Assembly: GCA_964604305.1 (NCBI GenBank)
Contig: CAZRYM010000089.1
Coordinates: forward strand, 1-8,170
Length of the DNA: 8,170 bases
Direction of reading: 5' to 3'
Source of the DNA: JASUTC01 sp964604305
Lineage (GTDB): Bacteria; Thermotogota; Thermotogae; MWEM01
Shown here: piece after piece, positions 5,276 through 8,170 of the stretch
Layout of the letters: each line of letters opens with the position of its first letter
How positions within the stretch are numbered: the first letter of the stretch is position 1
The notes under the pieces: generated by a model
Databases searched by the model: none
What the model saw: only the letters and a program-made list of their open reading frames with translations
What the model was told of the DNA's origin: nothing
Position numbers and translations under genes: made by a program

Positions 5276-6451
5276 ATGTTTATGAAATCGAGCAACTATA
5301 AAGGAAAAAACATCATTGTTGCAGGTGTAATTTCAAAAGAAGCTCAGGAAATGATTGAAAACCTATTGAAAAAAGGGGCTGAAAAGGTTGTAATAGCAGA
5401 CGAAAAAGAGGATGTTTTACAACCTCTTGAAAAGAAATTAAACAGTAACTATCCTGGAAAGGTAAAGGCCTTGATTTATAGTCCGGTAGCTGCAGAAAAC
5501 CTGACGGATTTGATTTCCGACAGTTTATATTTCCTGGAAGGGAAAATCGACCTATTTATCAACAATCTATCTGGAAAAGTTGAACGGAAAAAAGAAACAC
5601 TCGATAAGACTTATTTTAAAGATAAAACAGCTGTTGTAACAGGAGCAGCTTCAGGGATCGGATTGGCATTAATTGAAGAGTTGTTGACTTATGGTGCGAA
5701 AAAAGTTGTGATGGCCGATGTGAGCAAGGTGAATCTGGAAAAACACGTAAACAGGCTTAAAAAACAATATCCGGGAAAAGTCAGGGGAATTTTTTGTGAC
5801 GTAACTGTTGAGGAGAATGTAATCAACATGCTTAATGAAGCAGTTGTATTTTTCAACGGCAGTCTTGATCTTTTAATCAACAATGCTGGCGCTGGTTTGG
5901 CCGGTCATTTTACGATGCCAAGCAACGGGAACCGGATTGATAATATGCAGGTGCAGACCAATGAAATATGGGAAAAGGCGTTTGCGTTAAACTTTTACGG
6001 AGCCCTGTACGGAACCCGAGCAGCAATACCTGTTATGCAAAAAAACGGAGGGGGTCAAATCATTAATGTGATTTCCGGTATTGCATTCTATCCAATGCCC
6101 TATCAAAGCATGTATTCTGCTACAAAAGCTGCTCTCAACGGACTATCACTGTCACTTCGTTCAGAATACTGGGATGAGAATATCAAAATCTCCCCCGCCA
6201 CGCCAGGAACAACGGCAACCGCAATTTGGGAAGAAAATGGTAAGTCAAATATGCCAGATAGTGCTCAGACACCACAGCAATCTGCACAAACGATTTTAAC
6301 CGGTGTATGCCATAACAACAGAATCATATTTGGTGATATATATGATGAAGCGGGTTCTAGAAATTGTTTCCATGTAGATCATCAGGATATTCCTGAACAA
6401 TATCTGCTGAACATCGCACGTGCTCGTAGAAAAGGGAAAGCAATACTGTAA
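5276..6451 (+). CDS. SDR-family dehydrogenase with a degenerate N-terminal duplicate Rossmann half
   Basis: Residues 114-391 are a classical short-chain dehydrogenase/reductase that oxidises alcohols or reduces ketones with NAD(P)H. Visible motifs are TGAASGIG at 122-129, Asp148 in VMADVS, CDV at 174-176, NNAG at 202-205, and the catalytic Ser267-Tyr280-Lys284 set (S-x12-Y-x3-K), then PG at 310-311. In front lies an extra unit: residues 8-100 align without gaps to 114-206 at an offset of 106, with 32 of 93 identities by hand count, including YPGKV, KVV-x-AD and INN. In that copy the glycine motif has become AGVISKEA and NNAG has become NNLS, so it should not bind the cofactor normally. It could be structural or aid oligomer formation. 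Usual family length is about 250 residues; this has 391. The ribosome binding site GAGGGG at 5263-5268 supports ATG 5276. It is the last gene of the operon, 21 bases after the decarboxylase-like gene. Confidence 0.9.
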   Translation: MFMKSSNYKGKNIIVAGVISKEAQEMIENLLKKGAEKVVIADEKEDVLQPLEKKLNSNYPGKVKALIYSPVAAENLTDLISDSLYFLEGKIDLFINNLSGKVERKKETLDKTYFKDKTAVVTGAASGIGLALIEELLTYGAKKVVMADVSKVNLEKHVNRLKKQYPGKVRGIFCDVTVEENVINMLNEAVVFFNGSLDLLINNAGAGLAGHFTMPSNGNRIDNMQVQTNEIWEKAFALNFYGALYGTRAAIPVMQKNGGGQIINVISGIAFYPMPYQSMYSATKAALNGLSLSLRSEYWDENIKISPATPGTTATAIWEENGKSNMPDSAQTPQQSAQTILTGVCHNNRIIFGDIYDEAGSRNCFHVDHQDIPEQYLLNIARARRKGKAIL

Positions 6452-6476
6452 GTTCTAGGAAAAAAATTTCAAATAT

Positions 6477-6516
6477 GACGATTCTTTGGGTTAATCCTGA
6501 AAAATCGTCTTTTTTT
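6477..6516 (+). terminator. Rho-independent terminator of the operon
   Basis: GACGATT at 6477-6483 pairs perfectly with AATCGTC at 6503-6509, followed directly by seven T at 6510-6516. The 19-base loop can pair further (TTTGGG with TCC and AAA, using G-U pairs). It sits 25 bases after the SDR stop and gives a clear end to the transcription unit. Confidence 0.85.
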
Positions 6517-6739
6517 AATCTTTGTTCAGCAAGTCACCTTTCAGGCTATTTTCCATGTATCGTTACAAAAGATATTAAACAACTTGATAAATTTATAATA
6601 AAAAATTTCAGCAGACTTTTACGCTAATAAACTCATAGGTTCAATCAATAAGATTTAATTTAAAGAACTAAAAAAGAGAAATTTTCTTTAAATGTAAAGA
6701 GAACTCATATTATCTTTTATACCAGATTTCATATTTTTT

Positions 6740-6767
6740 GAAGAATCATAAAGAAAAACGATTCTTC
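6740..6767. other. Perfect 8-bp hairpin
   Basis: GAAGAATC at 6740-6747 pairs with GATTCTTC at 6760-6767 across a 12-base A-rich loop. No U-run follows on either strand, so it does not look like a terminator. It could be an RNA processing signal, a protein site or part of the repeat mosaic. Confidence 0.4.
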
Positions 6768-6798
6768 TTGGGTATAGGGGGCAGAAAGAACATGGAAC

Positions 6799-6876
6799 AA
6801 TAGACTAACTGTGGTTGAACAAGTAGTCCAACAGTAGTCCAACAGTAGACCAACTATAGACCAGCGGTGGACTAAC
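6799..6876. repeat. Seven-unit 11-bp degenerate tandem repeat
   Basis: Units in order are AATAGACTAAC, TGTGGTTGAAC, (A)AGTAGTCCAAC, AGTAGTCCAAC, AGTAGACCAAC, TATAGACCAGC and GGTGGACTAAC. The consensus is roughly AGTAGACCAAC. Six units are exactly 11 bases and the third has one extra A. The outer units are the most diverged. An 11-bp period is close to one turn of the helix, so each unit would present the same face. It is not coding and not a CRISPR. Confidence 0.75.
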
Positions 6877-6877
6877 A

Positions 6878-6917
6878 TTAGCTGAAAAGCTAAATTGCTT
6901 AAGAGCAAAAGAGCTAA
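6878..6917 (+). repeat. AGCT-rich repeat with two small hairpins, right copy
   Basis: TTAGCT-GAAA-AGCTAA (6878-6893) is a perfect 6-bp stem with a GAAA tetraloop. TTGCT-TAAG-AGCAA (6895-6908) is a second 5-bp stem directly after it. A further GAGCTAAA word follows. Bases 6880-6917 match the minus strand of 92-129 at 29 of 38 positions. It abuts the 11-bp tandem array. Confidence 0.55.
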
Positions 6918-7018
6918 AAAGAAGAATACGGAATTTGGAATATAAGATATGATGCATAAGACACGTAAAGAGAAATGATTATTTTTAATTTAACTATAAA
7001 TTTCTACAATCAGACTTG

Positions 7019-7046
7019 TTAACATATACATTATTTCTTGTATAAT
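7019..7046 (+). promoter_or_regulatory. Sigma-A-type promoter of the PAS sensor gene
   Basis: TTAACA at 7019-7024 (5 of 6 match to TTGACA), a 16-base spacer, and a perfect TATAAT at 7041-7046. The predicted transcript would start near 7053 and have a short leader of about 30 bases, ending in the AAAGGTGG ribosome binding site at 7067-7074. Confidence 0.7.
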
Positions 7047-7081
7047 GTTAAGAGGGATTCTTTTTTAAAGGTGGTAGGAAA

Positions 7082-8170
7082 TTGCAGAAAAAATTATATG
7101 AGGATTACTCTAATTGTTCAAATTCAGTTTTTGTTATCGTAAATAGAAAAGGTTATGTTGAATACGCTAACGATGAGCTATGCAATATTCTTCAAATTAA
7201 AAATGAAGAACTTGTAGGCTCCAATCTCAAAGATTTTTTTGCAAAATCAGAAAAAAAAGAAGCTGATAAACTTATAAAAAAATTAAAACAAGGAAAAAAT
7301 GAAAAAGAAGAATATTTTACAACTGAACTGGAACTTATTGCAAAAAATGGGGAATCAAGAACAATTCAGGGTAAAAGTTCATACATTAAAGATGAAAATG
7401 AAAATCTCAGATATATAGTTTATTCTGGAGAACATATTACAGAATACAAAAAATTACTCTCAGAAAAAAATAAAATCATTCAAGATTTAAAGAAATCTCA
7501 GGAGGAGTTGAATCTTTCTTTAAAAAATGGATTGAGAATTTTATGGGAATGGAATCTAAAAAATGATAAGCTAACTCTTTCTGGTGATTATAAAAAACTA
7601 GGTATAAGAATTAAAGATCCTGATAATTTGAGCATTTCTTCATGGTTGAATAAAATTCATGAAGATGATCGAAAAGAAGCTACGGAGAAAATAAAAAACT
7701 TTATTTCAAATAATATGGAATCCTTTGAAGATGAATATAGGATAAAAAAAGATGATGAAAGTTATATTTGGATTTTTTCAAAGACAAAGAAAATAAAAAA
7801 TGAGGAAGGAAAGACAATAAATGTTGTTGGAACTTTCACAGATATTACAGGTAGAAAAATAATTGAAAAGATGATTGAAAAGAAGCAGCATCTTATGAAC
7901 TTACTTAATGAATATAATAAATACATAATGTCAAAAAATGATGAAGATGAACTTCTCAATAAAACGGCTGTAATGATTAGAAAAATTGGAGATTTTAAGT
8001 ATTCGGTAATTCAATACATTAATGAAAGTGATGAAAAATCTCTTGAGGTTAAAACTGAAATTGGACTCGACAAAAAGTTCTTTAATGATTATACACTTTC
8101 ATGGGATAAAAATAGCGAAGATTTAGTTAGTTTAGGAGTCTCAATTAATTCAGGAAAAACTGAAATATTT
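7082..8170 (+). CDS. PAS-PAS-GAF-like sensor protein, 3' end beyond the window
   Basis: The first 363 codons are open to the window edge. The start is TTG at 7082, because AAAGGTGG (7067-7074) lies 7 bases upstream, an in-frame TAA at 7049 blocks any earlier start, and the first in-frame ATG comes only at about residue 212, inside the second PAS domain. Residues 8-122 form a PAS domain (SVFVIVNRKGYVEYANDELC, ending in a PAC-like GEHITEYKKL). A coiled-coil linker covers 122-148. A PAS_3-like domain covers about 150-265 (WEWNLKNDKL, HEDDR, and FTDITGRKIIEK at the end). From about 270 the sequence is GAF-like. There are no membrane segments, so a cytoplasmic sensor is likely. The missing output could be GGDEF, HD-GYP or histidine kinase; this cannot be told. 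It is far more AT-rich than the operon and is separately transcribed. Confidence 0.85.
   Translation, partial: MQKKLYEDYSNCSNSVFVIVNRKGYVEYANDELCNILQIKNEELVGSNLKDFFAKSEKKEADKLIKKLKQGKNEKEEYFTTELELIAKNGESRTIQGKSSYIKDENENLRYIVYSGEHITEYKKLLSEKNKIIQDLKKSQEELNLSLKNGLRILWEWNLKNDKLTLSGDYKKLGIRIKDPDNLSISSWLNKIHEDDRKEATEKIKNFISNNMESFEDEYRIKKDDESYIWIFSKTKKIKNEEGKTINVVGTFTDITGRKIIEKMIEKKQHLMNLLNEYNKYIMSKNDEDELLNKTAVMIRKIGDFKYSVIQYINESDEKSLEVKTEIGLDKKFFNDYTLSWDKNSEDLVSLGVSINSGKTEIF

Larger units (their letters stand above)
6452..7081. other. Non-coding interval between the operon and the PAS sensor gene
   Basis: It contains the operon terminator (6477-6516), a featureless AT-rich stretch at about 6520-6735, an 8-bp hairpin (6740-6767), a 7-unit 11-bp tandem repeat (6799-6876), AGCT-rich hairpins (6878-6917) and a GGAATTTGGAATATAAGATA-type tract at 6930-6949. 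The promoter and ribosome binding site of the PAS gene complete it. I see no gene on either strand. Confidence 0.65.

Noticed and set aside
2858..6451. Bile-acid 7-dehydroxylation (bai) operon
   Set aside because: An OYE-like and an SDR protein are present, but the CoA ligase, CoA transferase and dehydratase are absent, and an ADC-family protein is not part of that pathway.
6740..6767. Second terminator
   Set aside because: The 8-bp stem has no U-run on either strand, and its stem is A/T-rich.
6799..6876. CRISPR array
   Set aside because: Units are 11 bases with no spacers, are degenerate, and no cas gene is nearby.
92..6917. Composite transposon or integrated element with terminal inverted repeats
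   Set aside because: There is no transposase, integrase or target-site duplication, and the repeats are low-complexity words at only 29 of 38 identity.

Overview
The window looks like DNA from a low-GC Gram-positive bacterium (Firmicutes, Clostridia-like). The signs are AT-rich DNA, strong AAGGAGG-type ribosome binding sites 7-8 bases before starts, TATAAT-type promoters, a TTG start, and an anaerobe-type enoate-reductase-like flavoenzyme with a 4Fe-4S motif. The genus cannot be fixed from the sequence. All genes supported here are on the + strand.

Layout. Bases 1-494 are mostly non-coding and packed with repeats and hairpins: a long imperfect hairpin at 20-81, an AGCT-rich block at 92-129, a CAACTAATAA direct repeat, and two further stems. 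They also hold a doubtful 24-codon ORF and an extended -10 promoter. A 389-residue regulator follows (495-1664) with a DNA-binding fold at each end: an excisionase/MerR-like HTH and a LuxR-type HTH. A 137-base gap holds an extended -10 promoter and two perfect palindromes that could be operators. Next come four tightly packed genes (1802-6451): an 8-helix membrane protein built from two copies of a 4-helix unit; an Old Yellow Enzyme/enoate-reductase-like protein whose NAD(P)H-binding domain seems to be missing; an acetoacetate-decarboxylase-family protein; and an SDR dehydrogenase carrying a degenerate extra copy of its own nucleotide-binding half. A clear intrinsic terminator (6477-6516) closes the unit. 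Bases 6517-7018 are non-coding, with an 11-bp tandem repeat array and AGCT-rich hairpins. A new promoter then drives a TTG-initiated PAS-PAS-GAF-like sensor (7082 onward) that runs off the window.

How the genes may work together (inference). The three enzymes could oxidise or reduce a hydroxyl/keto group (SDR), act on the resulting beta-keto acid or a similar carbonyl compound through a Schiff-base lysine (ADC family), and reduce a C=C bond (OYE family). The membrane protein might move or anchor something for the pathway, and the double-HTH regulator is the obvious local switch. Several family-typical parts are missing or changed: the NADH domain of the OYE protein, the carboxylate-binding Arg of the ADC protein, and the nucleotide motif of the first SDR repeat. 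The substrate is therefore unlikely to be that of a textbook homologue. The operon is clearly richer in GC than the PAS gene beside it, which fits acquisition by transfer into a repeat-rich intergenic region.
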